This document shows positions 46,501 to 56,689 of a stretch of DNA of 64,000 nt, in pieces. Position numbers and translations under genes: made by a program. Below the pieces are notes generated by a model. It had not been told where the DNA came from, made no database searches, and worked only from the letters and a program-made list of their open reading frames with translations. The stretch comes from Pratylenchus scribneri (lineage: Eukaryota; Nematoda; Chromadorea; Rhabditida; Pratylenchidae), in contig JAQSEB010000029.1 in NCBI GenBank assembly GCA_030063045.1, positions 1,426,001 to 1,490,000 of the forward strand, written 5' to 3'. Numbering within the stretch: position 1 is the first letter of the stretch; the number at the start of each line of letters is the position of its first letter.

Positions 46501-47649
46501 AGTTTAATAGCTTTGGGATTGAGTAAATTTAAATTAAAATAATCATTCGTCATTTCCAAATCGGCTAAAATTCCTCTAAAATTTCCCTTCAACATATTCC
46601 CAATTATACTATAATAGCTTCATTGGATTTGTGTTCGTCGACTTTGAAGAAGACATTCACAAAATTGCACTATTTCGGCCGTAAAATACGCGAAATTCAT
46701 GGAATTCATGGCCTAAGGTCTACAATGGACAATTAATTTAGTCTAATTTCCTCCTCAATTTATAGTCGAGATATGCGAGAAGCAATGAAAATTATTTCGG
46801 CAATGAAGAAAATTCGGTTTGTCAATTTTGAAAGTGGTCAAAATATTCGTTTTAATTTTAGTGGAAGCAAAGAACGAATTACATTGGAAGATTTGAAGGC
46901 AATAAAATTACAATTCTTACATTTAAAATTTGAATTTTTTTAGCGATTTTTGGAAGTTCAAGAACAATTACTCAGGTAAATAAATTCATTTAAACATTCG
47001 GAAAATATTTTCGAAAAATTTTAGGCAACCTTTTGTGCCAATCAATGTGCACATTTTTAAATGGATTGAAGATGCCGTAAGGAGGGGATTCATTTTGGAT
47101 AGTATTTAATTTGCCGAAAAAAGACCTAAATTATAATGGTTTAAGAAAGGGTTTATCCTAAATCCACAAACCAAATATACCCAAAATAGGATAGAGCTGG
47201 TCAATATGGACGCATTGAATGGTATATAATTTGTTATGGTTTGGTCAACAATTAAAGGGTATTAAACAGTTTAAACTAATTTTCGTTTAATGGTTCAAAA
47301 CTAAGGTAGATTGGTTAAACCTGATGCGCCTTGATGAGATCTATCGATGGGTTATGATTTACTTGTCTAGGATACCGTATAATCATTTCGCCATTTCCAA
47401 TATTTTTTTGGCAAATTAAATATTTCCACATTTTACTCTATAATTAATTTAAATTCGCATTTAAAGTATATGCAATATTTCACGAATGATGATTCCATTT
47501 CCATCGCCGGAGGCCGTTCATCATTGCGAAAATATTCCCCTGGGCAACAAGAACGATTGATTCCTCCACCACCTCCTATGGCTCCATCCATTTTGCATAA
47601 ATCTGTTACGGATGCTTCGAATAGTCCAAATTCATTGTTTCTATTTTAA
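40323..47649 (+). CDS. TWK-family two-pore-domain potassium channel
   Basis: Exons: 40323-40536 or 41451-41598 (alternative first exons), 42541-42638, 42678-42861, 43566-43747, 43800-43851, 44123-44170, 44224-44343, 44592-44655, 44697-44867, 45803-45893, 45947-45989, 46618-46717, 46766-46816, 46862-46898, 46944-46975, 47025-47076, 47467-47649, all in phase (573 or 551 residues). In order: M1 (LLPHVGLNILLFTYISFGAI), extracellular cap region, pore 1 (WTFAASSLYALTVITSTGYDH), M2 (VFYGLLGIPLMFITAADIGKF), an Arg/Asp/Glu-rich linker, M3 (FSYFALVVGYCAIGSALF), pore 2 (FFSFNTITTIGLGNI), M4 (VIGYVIIGLAVIT) and a cytoplasmic tail with LKKTFTKLHYFGRKIR. These are K2P channel hallmarks; such channels set resting membrane potential. 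Two introns need GC-AG borders. Introns carry MITE-A ends, a foldback element and a minisatellite. AATAAA lies ~100 bp past the stop. Confidence 0.93.
40563..40884. mobile_element. MITE-P copy 4
   Basis: AACTTGCCGTCATTT on the left; AAAGAGCAGACTTTTGGC near 40630 is inverted as GCCAAAAGTCTGCTC near 40802. It lies between the two alternative first exons of the K2P gene. Confidence 0.85.
41451..41598 (+). CDS. K2P channel alternative first exon B
   Basis: ATG-initiated frame MGSTGAAAFTRRLTECSLDR, then a Pro/Arg/Ser-rich end, with donor GTAAGTC in phase 1. It starts with the same MGS(S/T) pattern as exon A and has the same end phase. That suggests alternative promoters giving two cytoplasmic N-termini. 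Confidence 0.65.
42897..43548. repeat. Minisatellite with TTCCGGAAAA core (24-bp)
   Basis: About 26 copies of a unit reading 'CTTTCCGGAAAACTTAATT' plus AAAAT or AAATT. A few units are shortened or lack CTT. It fills the K2P intron 42862-43565. Confidence 0.95.
44440..44586. mobile_element. Partial MITE-A (one end only)
   Basis: It holds 'CTATCCAATTTTGGGTATAT', 'TTATAGGATAAACC' and a terminal TTTTTTTCGCCCAATTAAATA, without internal repeats or the other terminus. It lies in K2P intron 44344-44591, where its terminus is close to the splice acceptor. Confidence 0.7.
44911..45222. mobile_element. ~310-bp foldback element
   Basis: The left end CCGACACTTGCGGACCAAAC is mirrored by TTTGGTCCGCAAGTGTCGG on the right. 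'GGCATATTATAAGGCATAAA' is mirrored by 'TTTATGCCTTATAATATGCC'. The arms run ~130 bp with one arm carrying a ~20-bp insertion. Unlike MITE-A and MITE-P it appears only once in the window. It lies in the K2P intron 44868-45802. Confidence 0.85.
46180..46360. repeat. Dispersed palindromic repeat, family 3 (half)
   Basis: 'ATGTCTTAGAGTGTAATAAA', 'AAAGCCACTTTTTAAAGGGC' and 'CTTCCTTGTTGGGAACCATGG' parallel the copy near 56810-56970. Lies within K2P intron 45990-46617. Confidence 0.5.
47098..47435. mobile_element. MITE-A copy (single internal unit)
   Basis: Left terminus AGTATTTAATTTGCCGAAAA, right terminus TTTTTTTGGCAAATTAAATA. Subterminal 'GGGTTTATCCTAAATCCACA' is mirrored by 'GTCTAGGATACCGT'. It carries one internal unit, so it is the clearest short form of the family. 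It lies in the last K2P intron. Confidence 0.88.
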
Positions 47650-48790
47650 ATCCACGCCCATCTGTTCATCCATTTATTCATATCTTTCTCCCCATTTTTC
47701 ACATTGCTTATTTGTTTTTTTTAAAATTCATTTTAAAGAATTGCTGCTCAATAAATTGAAAATCTAGAAGACCTAATTATTCAATGGATAGATAGAATAA
47801 ATTGTTAAATTAATGAACCATAAATGATCAAGAAAGCGATTTAGGAATTAGGAAATTGGAGAGGGAATAAATATGGCCAGAGTCGCAATGGCCAATTCAC
47901 TCTAGGCAATAAATTTACCTTTCAAATTTGGTAAATAAATTATATTTTTAATAAAGTTAAACCAGTTTTTATTTATGTTAAGCACATAAAATACAAAAGA
48001 GGAATGAGCAAATTAAAATTGACACCAATACTTATGACCAGTTTATTTGGTTTTTATTTAATAATTAATTTGAATTGGATTTTAAATTTTATTTTAATTT
48101 CAATTAAACCGGTTTTAAACATGCAGAATCATAAAATGGGGAAATTTAATTGAGAGAATTTTTAAACCAGTTTCGGTTACGATACTCGAAGGAAATCATA
48201 ATTAATTTAAATTTAATTTTTTTTTTTTGGCATTTTGTAATTTTAAAATTTAATTTTGCCCCAAGCGCAGCCCGGCCCCGGCCCGCAGCACAGCAAATCA
48301 ACAGCAACCGAATCGTCGCGATCACATCGCATTTTACTCATTTTTGTTGCTGTCTTCTCACAACAAACTTATTTTTAATTCGAGTACGAACTCCCAAGCA
48401 TATGATGCGCAAAAATCAAGAGCCAGAAAGGTCGTTCTTGCCCACTTTTTTGGGTAAAACAGAAAACAGATGGAAATAAGACGAAATACTGAGAGTTTGG
48501 CTTATCCTTTTTTGATATATTTAATCCAGCCATAGCCTTAATATACATCTAGCACACATCCATACCTATAAAATTCACCAGCAAAACAGAATTATTTTAT
48601 TCTGATTCTTTTTAACCTTAAAAATTGCGGGGCATAGTTGGATGATTATTTTTCCATTTTGATCCATTAAACTAAGCTTTATCATAACCTAACACTCGCT
48701 TGAACAGATTTACTTAATTCGGACCTTAATTAAGTCGTATATAATTAAATTATTCCAGAGAACATCTTTAATAATTTAATAAATGTGAAA
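47650..48790. other. Intergenic region between K2P gene and RRN3
   Basis: It holds the K2P poly(A) signal (AATAAA near 47750) and a short GC-richer patch at 48257-48330. No convincing gene or repeat. An open frame at 48150-48479 has poor composition. Confidence 0.5.
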
Positions 48791-51700
48791 ATGAATTTCG
48801 TTAAAAGAGAGCAAGTTCAGGCAATGACTGGACGTGAAATAATCCAGGATTTCATACAGGTTTTATTACCTAGGTTTTCTTTGTAAAATCTAAATTCCAG
48901 TCCAATAAGCCAATATCGCATCTTCAATATCAAAAAATGTGCGACTCAATGAATTCATTTGAACAATGGAGCGAACAAATAAGAATTGAATTTCTTGCCG
49001 AGGTTTTTATTAACTTCATTTTATATTAAATGAGAATATTTTTAAGTTTATTGACCAATATGAAATTTTGGATGAAAAATTCCACCAACTTGTCCAACAA
49101 TTTTGTGTAAGCCAATTAAATATAAAATTAATAATTTTGGCGAATTTAAGAAATTAAAATGGAATAAAATCCCTGCTGGCCCGCTGCGCCATGATTTTGT
49201 TAAATTCCTCACATTTTTGGCAATTTATCATGTTCATCACATTGGCACAATTTTCCAATCATTTGTCAACCATTTTTTGCCCACTTCCGAGGAACATTCG
49301 GAACAAGAAGAATTGTATAAAATGGCACATGATGCAATCCAAATGGTCATTTCCTACAATCAATTGTAAGCACTTTAAAATTCTATTTAAAAATATGGCG
49401 GCGAAACCTAGACTTTCGCACTTCTAATCGGGTCGAGTTTCAAGTATGGTACCAATACCAATCGATAGATCCTGGATTGGAGTTTGAGCCCAGACCCCAG
49501 AGGATTATTAGATTAGGAAGGATTAATACTATAGAAAATAGATTAAATTTTCGACCCAACGAGAAGACTTAACTTCAAATTAAAAGGATATCGGTCTCGT
49601 TGGGTTCGAAACCAGCTCAAGGGAGAATATTTTTTCGGCCTAGGGCACAATTATTTTTACAAAAATTTTTTTTTGAAAATTTTCTACCTATAAGGTTGCG
49701 ACCTAAACTTTTGTAAAATTTTAGGGGTCTCAGGTTCGAACCCGCTCAGAGGCAAATATTTTTTCAGCCTTGGCCCTTGGTAACCACTTTAGAGAACTTT
49801 TACCTAATCTAACATCGAATTCGAATCAAAAAATTAAAAAATAATATTTAATGAATTTTCAGGTCAAGTCGTGTTCTGCTAAAATGTTGCATCAAACAAT
49901 TCCCACATATTCGACAGCCGGCACCAATTTTGTTGGGTTTTCTTCGGAATTTAATCCAATTGGCCGAAAATTCCAAGGACGAGGAGGTGGCCGTGGAAAT
50001 TTGGTCGTTGATCATTGATCGATTGCTTCAATTGGATGTTTGTTTAATTTTATTGATTTTTCGATTAAATTTTTATGGTTTTTTAGACATCAATTACGGA
50101 ATTGCAAAATGAAGAAAGCAAATTGAGTTTTTGCGCCGATGGAACAAATGTAAAATTTTTAAAGCATAAAAAATCAAAAAAAAAAAATTGGTAAAAAAAA
50201 AAGAGGCCGAAAATGATTTTCTTCTGACTAGGTTCGAACCCGAAACCCAAAATTTGGAAAAATTGATGACTCCCCACTTTTTGGTCGACAATTTTCAAAA
50301 AATTTTAGGATAGAATATTTTCAAAAATTTTAAGCTCGGAAAATCTAAAAAAAATTTTTCAAAAATTTACGGTTGAGAATTTTTAAAAATTTTTAGTCGA
50401 AAATTTTCAAAAAAAAATTTTAAGAACCATAGTAGCCTAAACTTAGTACTAAAACTAAAGCCAGCCAAAACCCTGACATTTTCAGAATTCAAAATTGGAT
50501 GAATCGGAATTGGAAGAAGGCGAAGAGGCCGAAAATCCAATGGAGGCAAAACTTGACCAATTGATTGCCATCATTTTACATTATCTTCAACAAAAATGTG
50601 GTGGTGGAATTTCATCAACAATTAGCAATGAAATTATGAATGGTAAAATTAAAATTTCAATTAAATAAATTAAAAAAAAACCATTTTTAAGATGCAAATT
50701 TCAAAGCCATTTCATTGGCAACATCGGCGAATTCCACGAATGGGCCAAAAGAAGGAAGAGGACAAAACCATTCAATTCTCTTCAAACTACTTATTGAGGC
50801 CTTCGATGAGCATGTTTTGGCGGTTGCCGGCATCCATTCTGTCCCATTCATTTGGTTTTATCTTTGCAGTCTTTCAAAAGTTTGCAAATTTTTGAGATTA
50901 ATTTTATAGACAAAAATTTGCAGGAAAATTGTTCACTAATGTTGGAATTCCTTTGGGAAGTGCTCCGAACGCCGGTTGGCTCACCCAGCGAGCTGAAAAA
51001 GGCACAAAATGCAGCCGCTTTCCTTTGCGGATTTTTGGCCCGAGCCAATTATGTGGATTTTGAGTCAGTTTTTAAATATTAAATTTTACAATCCGAAAGA
51101 AAATCCAAATATACCCAAAAATTGGATAGACCTGGTCAAAACGCATTGAATGGTATATAATTTGTTATGGTTTGGTCAACAATTAAAGGGTATTAAACGG
51201 TTTAAACCCATTTTGGTTTAATGGTTCAAAACCCGTTTTGATTTAATGGTTCAAAACCCGTTTTGATTTAATGGTTCAAAACCCATTTTGGTTTAATGGT
51301 TCAAAACCAATTTTGATTTAAACTAAGTTATAATCGGTTAAACCAATGGTTAAACTTAATCAAATGATGGGTCTTGGCGAGATCTTAATCTATTGGGTAT
51401 AAGGTTTAAGGGTTTGGGATAAATCATTGAACCGGTGTAATTTTTTCGGCTAATTAATTAATTTAAGCCTTTGTTGTGGATGGATTCGCCGAATAATTGC
51501 CTGGTGTTTGGAATATGTGGACACACAGAGTGAAAAAACGGCAAAAGGAAAGAAAGCCATTGCCGGCCGAACACAACATGCAACTTTTTATGCCACCGTT
51601 CAAGCATTGCTATTCGTTTTTTGCTATCGCCACGATGAATTACAATCTTTGGATGGTAGGAAAAAATACAAAATTATTAATATTTGACTGATTTTTTATT

Positions 51701-53105
51701 GATTTTCATTAGCTTTAATGTAAATATTTTAACATTTTTTAGCCATTTTCGTCAATATTTTGAATATTTTTAAGGAATTTTTAAAATAAATTTCAGAATT
51801 TTTAGAAAAAAAAAATGAAAGATTTTTGCTATAAATTTTTTCCAAGAATTTTTGAAATTTCTTACAAAAAATTTTTTAAAACCTATAAAAAATTTTACAT
51901 TTTAATTGATTTAATTTTAGCTTTGGATCGAGCCCAATTTGCCAAATTGGACCTACTCATTTACAATTGTTTGCAACCTTTACACAATATTTCACAAGGA
52001 GTCGTCCTTTGCTTTTTGAATTTAAATAAGTGAGTCTTTTCAATTACATTAAATTATAATTATTCGAATATTTAGACGACTTCATTTGATTAAAAGCAAC
52101 AAAGACGAAGGCATTGAACAACTGAGACCACAAATTGGATCATTGGCGGCGATGAAACGTCGAAAGACCATTGTGGATTTGTATTTCCCCTTCAGTTTTT
52201 GCTCTTTGACAATGTAAAAATTTTAATTCAAATTAAATTTTGAATAAATTAATTTTATAAATTATTAAATTAATTTTAAAGTTTAAATAAAATTTTAAAT
52301 AATTTATTAAATATTTAAATTTAATTTTTTTTAGTTGCACTCCGTTCATTTTCCCATTAATGCGGCGTTTCACACCAATTTCAACAACAACAACACCGGA
52401 ATCAAAAATGAGAATGCCAAGCGGTGATTTGGCTCCTCAATCTGCCGATTTAATCGAAGATGGCGGTGAAATGATGGAAATGTCATCGGATAGCAAAATT
52501 AATGAAATTGGCGAGAAGTCCTACAATGATTGTGGTGGAATGCCCGTTGATGAAGGCTACGAGGATGAATTGATGTGTGTTCAGTCAGGTTTGCAAATTT
52601 TAACCATATTTTTACCCAACTTGGCGCCGTTCAAAATAAATCTTCAGGGACTGGAGCAATTTTGTTATCAATTTATAGAGTAGACTTTTGGCTATTAAAT
52701 GATACTAATTTTATTTAAATTTGTTAAAAATTGATGAAATTGTGACCAAAAAACCGATGCAAATTTCGCTAAATCCCTAGTTAAGGTCATTTTAAATGGT
52801 TTTTTGGGCACAACTTCATAAATTTTGAACCAAATTATATATAAATTAATTTCAATTTGATAGCCAAAAGTCTGCTCTTTAATTTGATAATAAAATTATT
52901 AAAATAGGTTCAATCTTTGATGACTTATTTTGAACGGCGTCAAGTTTGGCCAATCCGCCTTTTAATATTAATAATTGTTATTTTTTATTAAGTTGCTGAT
53001 TTTTGCAAATTTTTGATGCGCGATAATGACAATGATGATGGCCAACAACAACAATTCGAAGAAGAAGAAGAAGACGAAGATGGTGAACAAGAAATGGAGA
53101 ATTAA
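48791..53105 (+). CDS. rrn3: RRN3 / TIF-IA, RNA polymerase I initiation factor
   Basis: Fourteen exons in phase (48791-48859, 48901-49002, 49047-49106, 49151-49365, 49863-50037, 50087-50149, 50486-50642, 50692-50879, 50924-51063, 51468-51655, 51921-52029, 52076-52213, 52335-52588, 52993-53105) give 656 residues, close to the usual RRN3 length. Helical-repeat segments match the family pattern: LLGFLRNLIQLAENS, an acidic loop (ESELEEGEEAENP), IHSVPFIWFYLCSLSK, AAAFLCGFLARANYV, FYATVQALLFVFCYRHDEL, and YFPFSFCSL followed by a 'FCTPFIFPLMRRF' block. RRN3 tethers Pol I to the rDNA promoter in the nucleolus and is controlled by growth signals. The C-terminus is acidic (EEEEEDEDGEQEMEN). Introns hold MITE-A, MITE-P and tRNA-like repeats. 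AATAAA follows the stop within ~10 bp. Confidence 0.85.
49593..49771 (+). repeat. Two tRNA-like (B-box) repeat copies
   Basis: Two copies of GGTCTC(A/G)..GGTTCGAA..C..GCTCA followed by AATATTTTTTC(G/A)GCC at ~49593-49640 and 49724-49771. GGTTCGAACCC is the tRNA T-arm (Pol III B-box) sequence. A third, weaker copy is at 50229-50250. All are in RRN3 introns. Confidence 0.65.
51066..51467. mobile_element. MITE-A copy in RRN3 intron
   Basis: Left landmarks TAAATATTAAATTTTACAATCCG and 'ATACCCAAAAATTGGATAGA'. Internal unit plus four short repeats of 'TTAATGGTTCAAAACC' (51218-51305), a different internal expansion. Right end 'TTTTTTCGGCTAATTAATTAA', which directly precedes the exon at 51468, so the MITE terminus supplies the splice acceptor context. 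Confidence 0.85.
52618..52946. mobile_element. MITE-P copy 5 (best preserved ends)
   Basis: Starts AACTTGGCGCCGTTCAAAAT and ends ATTTTGAACGGCGTCAAGTT, an almost perfect inverted pair. The inner AGTAGACTTTTGGCTA is mirrored by TAGCCAAAAGTCTGCTC. Sits in the last RRN3 intron. Confidence 0.92.
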
Positions 53106-53304
53106 ACACAAAATAAAATTGTTAAATTTGTGTGTTGATTTTGGCTTGTTAATCACATTCAGTGATGATAATTGTTAAAATAATTGTTAATTTCTAAAAA
53201 TTTTATTATTCAAATCAGTTGAAAATTACTGAAATATTTTATTTTTTACATTTATTTAATATTAATTTATTTTAAGAATATAGCAAAAAGACAATCAAAG
53301 CAAA

Positions 53305-54243
53305 ATGAATAAGAGGAAATTGATCAAAGTGGATAATCAACAACAAAAGCAACAGGCTGCAGCCGATAAGGAAAACATCAAACCGCGAAAATACCTTGGT
53401 AATAATCAAATCGATTTATTTCTTATTTAAAAATAATTCATAAAATTTTCAGAAAATGAAATCGGCAAATTAAGTCAACAATCGATGGAAGCGCAACAAT
53501 TGTACGAAGAGGAAGTTTACCGGATGCAAACTTCACAGGAATATGCGAAGAACAAAATCCCATTGCATTTGAAGGAATATTTTGGGGCCAGAATGGAACA
53601 ACTAGTCAGCACAGTTTATTTTTACCATTAATTAAAATTTAATTTGACAATGCAAAATAATTATAATGGTTTAGATGGGTTTGTCCAACATTCTCAAATC
53701 AAATATACCTAAAATTGGATAGAGCTGGTCAAGAAGGACGCATTGAATGGTATTATGGTTTGGTCAACAATTAAAGGGTATTAAACGGTTTAAACCCATT
53801 TTGGTAAAACGGTTTAAACCCATTTTGGTTTAATGGTTCAAAACTAATTTAGGATTGGTTAAACCCACATAATTAAATAATGCGTCTTGACGAGATCTAT
53901 TAATTGGGTATAAAGTTTATGGGTATAGGATCAACTTTTGAAACATTTTTAATGCATTTGAGTATTTACAGTTGAATGCGGATGTCGTCGATTCGGTGGA
54001 TGACGAACACAAATTTGATGCAGGCGAAGCGAAAAAGAAGTGCAAAGAAGTTGGAGAGCAGATCCGATTGATGAAGAAGGCAGCGCAAAATGATGAGAAG
54101 ATCCGTGCCGAACTTCAACAGGTGAATCAGAAACTCATTTATTCTAATTAAACTCCCTCAATTTAAAGGCTGAAGAGGAGAAGGAGGCGGTAATTGCGCA
54201 ATTGGAGAGGAAGGCTTCAATCCTGCAATCATTTCTCGGATAA
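53305..54243 (+). CDS. Small coiled-coil protein, unrecognised
   Basis: Four exons in phase: 53305-53398, 53453-53604, 53972-54121, 54169-54243, giving 156 residues. The N-terminus is basic and Gln-rich with a DKENIKPRKYL segment. The rest is charged helix with heptad-like spacing (EVYRMQTSQEYAKNKI, KKCKEVGEQIRLMKKAAQ, EEKEAVIAQLERKASILQSF). KEN and RKYL-type motifs hint at a cell-cycle protein, but no family was recognised. The start lies about 200 bp after the RRN3 stop on the same strand, an operon-like spacing. Intron 2 is a MITE-A copy. Confidence 0.8.
53640..53971. mobile_element. MITE-A copy in coiled-coil gene
   Basis: 'GGTTTAGATGGGTTTGTCC', 'ATACCTAAAATTGGATAGAG', one and a half internal units, 'TTGACGAGATCTATTAATTG', then 'GAGTATTTACAG'. 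The final ACAG serves as the splice acceptor of the exon at 53972. Confidence 0.8.
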
Positions 54244-54437
54244 ATATGACCTTTTTCTCTGACAAAGCCAACATAAAATGACTCTTTTCCTTGTATCAGC
54301 CGATATAAATGACTCTTTTCCATGTATCAGCCAATATAATCTCATTTATTTGTTAAACAAACATAAATATCATTTTTCTTTGTAAAATTTAATTTATTCG
54401 ATAAAAATAAAAACAAAATGACTAAAATAAAAAATAA

Positions 54438-56532
54438 TCAATTAATTTTTTGGGAATTTGAATTTCTTGTCGTCCTAAAAGGATTTCTTTCTGCATTAAA
54501 TGGATTTCTTCCCGCCACATTTGATGATCTTCGAAATATTCCCGCTTTCGCTCCAAATCGATGGTACCACATGAAAAGGCCGATAATTGTCATGGCAAAC
54601 CTAAATTATTAAAATTAATTTTAAAAAAGAATGATTTGTGTTTTATTCTGATTAGATTATTCCGGAAAGAATTGTGTTCCATTCCGGTTAGATTATTCCG
54701 GAAAGAATTGTGTTTCATTCCGGTTAGATTATTCCGGAAAGAATTGTGTTTCATTCCGGTTAGATTATTCCGGAAAGAATTGTGTTTCATTCCGGTTAGA
54801 TTATTCCGGAAAGAATTGTGTTTCATTCCGGTTAGATTATTCCGGAAAGAATTGTGTTTCATTCCGGTTAGATTATTCCGGAAAGAATTGTGTTTCATTC
54901 CGGTTAGATTATTCCGGAAAGAATTGTGTTTCATTCCGGTTAGATTATTCCGGAAAGAATTGTGTTTCATTCCGGTTAGATTATTCCGGAAAGAATTGTG
55001 TATCATTCCGGTTAGATTATTCCGGAAAGAATTGTGTTTCATTTCGGCTAGATTATTCCGGAAAGAATTGTGTTTCATTCCGGTTAGATTATTCCGGAAA
55101 GAATTGTGTTTCATTCCGGTTAGATTATTCCGGAAAGAATTGTGTTTCATTCCGGTTAGATTTGTATTTCATTCCGGTTAGATATGTATTTCATTCCGGA
55201 AAGATGTGTTTTCCGGTCAGATTTGTGTTTCATTATAGAAAAATGTATTTTCCGGTTAGATTTGTGTTTCATTAAAGAAAAATGTGTTTTCTGGTTAGAT
55301 TTGTGTTTTTCGATTAGATTTATGTTATTCTCCAGAAAGAATGTGTTTTATTTCAATTAAATATTTTATTGTATTGAAAATTTATTATTCACCATTGGAG
55401 CATATAATTGAAATGGTCATTTCGAAGCATTGTATTTGTTTGCCCTCCGATTGGTTCAACAATATTCCCATCATTATTTAATCTAGCCGTTCGATATTCG
55501 GCATCCACGAGAATTGGCAAGGAATTGCAAAATTTGGCCATTAGCTCAATGTCCTTATAGACCCAAATTCCTTCTTCCGGTTGATTTTTGAGGAACCATT
55601 TAGGCTTAAAATTTTTTATTTTATATAATAAGGTTATATTAATTTCGTACTTTTTCCGATTTTCTAACCACCGCATCAAATTCTGCCCGGCAAGAAGGTT
55701 TTTGGCTCCCGGAATTAATCTCTCTCTCCGCATCTTTTGATGGCATCCATCCACGATTTACCATTATAATCAAACTGAAAATTTAATGAACATTAAAGCA
55801 ATTTCAATTTGTCGGCGGGTCAACTTGACGCCGTTTAAAATATCTCAACAAGTACTGAACCAATTTTTATAATTTTCTTAAAGAATTAAAGAGGAGACTT
55901 TAGGCTATCAAATGATATTAATTTTATTCAAATTGGTTCAGAATTGATGAAGTTATGCTCAAAAAACCAAATGAAAAATTGGCAAATCCATAAGAAAAGG
56001 TCATAAATGGTTTTTTGGGCACAATTCCAAAAATTCTTAACCAATTTAAATAAAATTAATATCATTTGATAGCCAAAAGTCTGTTCTTTAATTTGATAAA
56101 AAATTCAACAAAATTGGTTCAGTCTTTGATGAATTAATATAAATGACGTGAAGTTGGGTTTGAATTTAATAATGCTTACTCGGTTCCATCAATTTTCAAT
56201 GGTGTAATAATTTGTGAACCAATTTCTCCGGTTGAAGAGTCAAATTCGTTTTGTTTTCCATCCAATCGACTTCTCCATTTGATTTGAAATTGATTTTTGA
56301 ACAAAAAATTGCCTTTAATATGCACTTTTCTATATTCCAGCCTATCCAATTCGGCCAAACTTTGAATTAAAAATATTTTAATTTTTGTAAAATTTAATTT
56401 GGAATACTTTTCTATTGGGAATGGAATTGGTGGCTCTGTCAATCCTTCATTAATTGCATTTAATAAATTCGTTTTCCAATGATGTCGCCTCCATTGCCAA
56501 ATTCCCAAGCAAAATGTTGTGGCCGGGACAAT
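54438..56532 (-). CDS. surf1: SURF1, cytochrome c oxidase assembly protein
   Basis: Exons 56408-56532, 56180-56359, 55651-55774, 55393-55604, 54438-54600 join in phase to 267 residues. Family landmarks: TTFCLGIWQWRRHHWK after the first membrane helix, LDRLEYRKVHIKG, GSQIITPLKIDGT, LIIMVNRGWMPS, EEGIWVYKDIELMAKF, LPILVDA, PIGGQTNTMLRNDHFNYMLQW, and a C-terminal helix FAMTIIGLFMWYHRF. SURF1 is an inner-mitochondrial-membrane factor for haem a insertion into COX1. The mitochondrial targeting N-terminus is missing: the first exon opens at an acceptor (GAAAAG), so a short 5' exon remains unlocated. The last intron holds a minisatellite and intron 2 a MITE-P copy. Its 3' end converges on the coiled-coil gene about 195 bp away. 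Confidence 0.88.
54646..55345. repeat. Minisatellite with TTCCGGAAAG core (36-bp)
   Basis: About 14 highly regular 36-bp units reading 'AGATTATTCCGGAAAGAATT' plus GTGTTTCATTCCGGTT, then ~150 bp of decayed partial units. Open frames on both strands through the array (206 and 186 codons) are artefacts of the 36-bp period. It occupies the last SURF1 intron. Confidence 0.97.
55822..56155. mobile_element. MITE-P copy 6
   Basis: AACTTGACGCCGTTTAAAAT on the left is mirrored by 'AAATGACGTGAAGTT' on the right. The AGGAGACTTTAGGCTATC block is mirrored by GATAGCCAAAAGTCTGTTC. In SURF1 intron 55775-56179. Confidence 0.9.
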
Positions 56533-56689
56533 CTTTTCATTAAGGAAATTAATTGTTCAAGAAAATTCGCCCAAAAACATACTAGAAGAACGTAATTTGA
56601 TTTTTTCAATCCACTAGAAGGCATTAAGGAATTTAGTGATATTTTTTAACCTTAAAAATAATTTTATAGAAATTATTAAAAATTAAGGA

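Noticed and set aside
48150..48479. 109-codon plus-strand ORF
   Set aside because: Hydrophobic AT-rich start and unrelated tail; no splice signals or family resemblance.
54561..55181. 206-codon plus-strand ORF and 186-codon minus-strand ORF of perfect short repeats
   Set aside because: Both are read-through of the 36-bp minisatellite, whose period is a multiple of three; the locus is the last SURF1 intron.
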